Assembly: GCA_030141605.1 (NCBI GenBank) | Contig: JAQGDQ010000228.1 | Coordinates: forward strand, 62,001-126,000 | Direction: 5' to 3' | Length of the DNA: 64,000 nt | Source of the DNA: Tubiluchus corallicola | Lineage: Eukaryota; Priapulida; Priapulimorpha; Priapulimorphida; Tubiluchidae | Shown here: positions 1 through 64,000 of the stretch, one piece after another | Numbering within the stretch: the first letter of the stretch is position 1 | Layout: each line of letters starts with the position of its first letter | The notes under the pieces: generated by a model | What the model saw: the letters and a program-made list of their open reading frames with translations, nothing else | Databases searched by the model: none | What the model was told of the DNA's origin: nothing | Position numbers and translations under genes: made by a program

Positions 1-390
1 AGCGAGCATTCATATTCGATTTAAGTGCATTTTTTTTAGTTCTAATTCGATTTGAACCTAAAACAATAGATTCAAGTAATTAACCAGCTCAAACACATAT
101 GTTCTTTATCACTACAACGTTTGAAACATTGTGCAATCAGCTGCTTATCAATCAGCACAGTTTAGCTGCAATTTCTGTGCATAATCTTTAAGCAAATTAT
201 TAGTGGTTTTACTGCACAACAAAATGGAGTAATATGCATGATCTTTTTAAGACCGGTTTTTGCCGGTGGTTCGAAAACTTGTTCGAAAATCTTTCGAATT
301 CCAATCGTTCGAATTCCAATTACTGAAGTTTGGTTCAATTCGAATTCGAAAGTCACAAATTTGCTTTCTGATAGAGAATTCCCACCCCTA
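1..390. mobile_element. 3' end of a hAT-like DNA transposon (cut by window start)
   Basis: The sequence ending GAATTCCCACCCCTA at 376-390 is the complement of a TAGGGGTGGGAATTC terminus, a typical hAT-type inverted-repeat end. The interior has many TTCGAATT-like words (283-350), as in related non-autonomous elements. The other end is outside the window, so target duplication (expected: cattgcag at 391-398) cannot be tested. No coding content. Confidence 0.5.
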
Positions 391-602
391 CATTGCAGTT
401 TCTAAAAAAAATTGATGCTGGTTTAAATCTAAAAATTTGTACCTAAATTCTTATTTTGAAAGTAAACACTGAAAGTCAAAAATAAAAAACAACTTAGACT
501 TTAGCTACGTAAATGAAATGCAAATAAAAGTACTGAGCTGTCTTGACGATGAGATTGTATTGGTTGAACGTCATTGATGAAATTTAACTTTTCAAATAAC
601 AG

Positions 603-64000
<63,398 letters not shown>

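Overview
This is AT-rich DNA from an invertebrate metazoan. The coding exons are short (about 70-440 bp), the introns are long and bounded by GT-AG, and they are full of microsatellites, minisatellites and non-autonomous DNA transposons. The phylum cannot be named safely from the sequence; cnidarian, sponge, mollusc and tunicate all remain open.

Essentially the whole window is the inside of one very large gene on the + strand. I could join 65 exons, from 603 to the window end, in one unbroken reading frame of 3,869 residues, and every exon-exon junction has matching phase. Neither the initiator ATG nor the stop codon is inside. No convincing second gene was found on either strand.

Layout of the predicted protein, with residues counted from the first complete codon: three ConA/LamG-like jellyroll modules of the LamG_3 kind (603-9081); a short linker (13007-14157); LamG 1 (14858-20245); a Pro/Thr-rich hinge, LamG 2 and one EGF domain (22560-25869); eight more laminin-G/neurexin-type domains built as repeated three- or four-exon units (26798-47603); one transmembrane helix followed by a Cys cluster (48073-48527); an intracellular tail of about 790 residues that is low-complexity Gly/Ala/Tyr/Ser-Asp/Arg/Gln sequence (48349-59521); and a WD40 beta-propeller (59710 to the window end). 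It therefore reads as a giant neurexin-like adhesion receptor with an intracellular WD40 domain, an unusual combination that I do not recognise as a named family.

The introns hold a three-copy TA-flanked MITE family, two non-autonomous hAT elements with 8-bp target duplications, the end of a third, a hAT-like TIR element, a TTAA-flanked element, two pogo/Tigger-like MITEs, an antisense LINE relic carrying the endonuclease SDH motif, several retroelement 3' tails, a 31-bp x 23 minisatellite, a 63-bp minisatellite, a 21-bp minisatellite made of splice-donor-like units, and a tRNA-like fold-back. Several possible alternative exons are noted.
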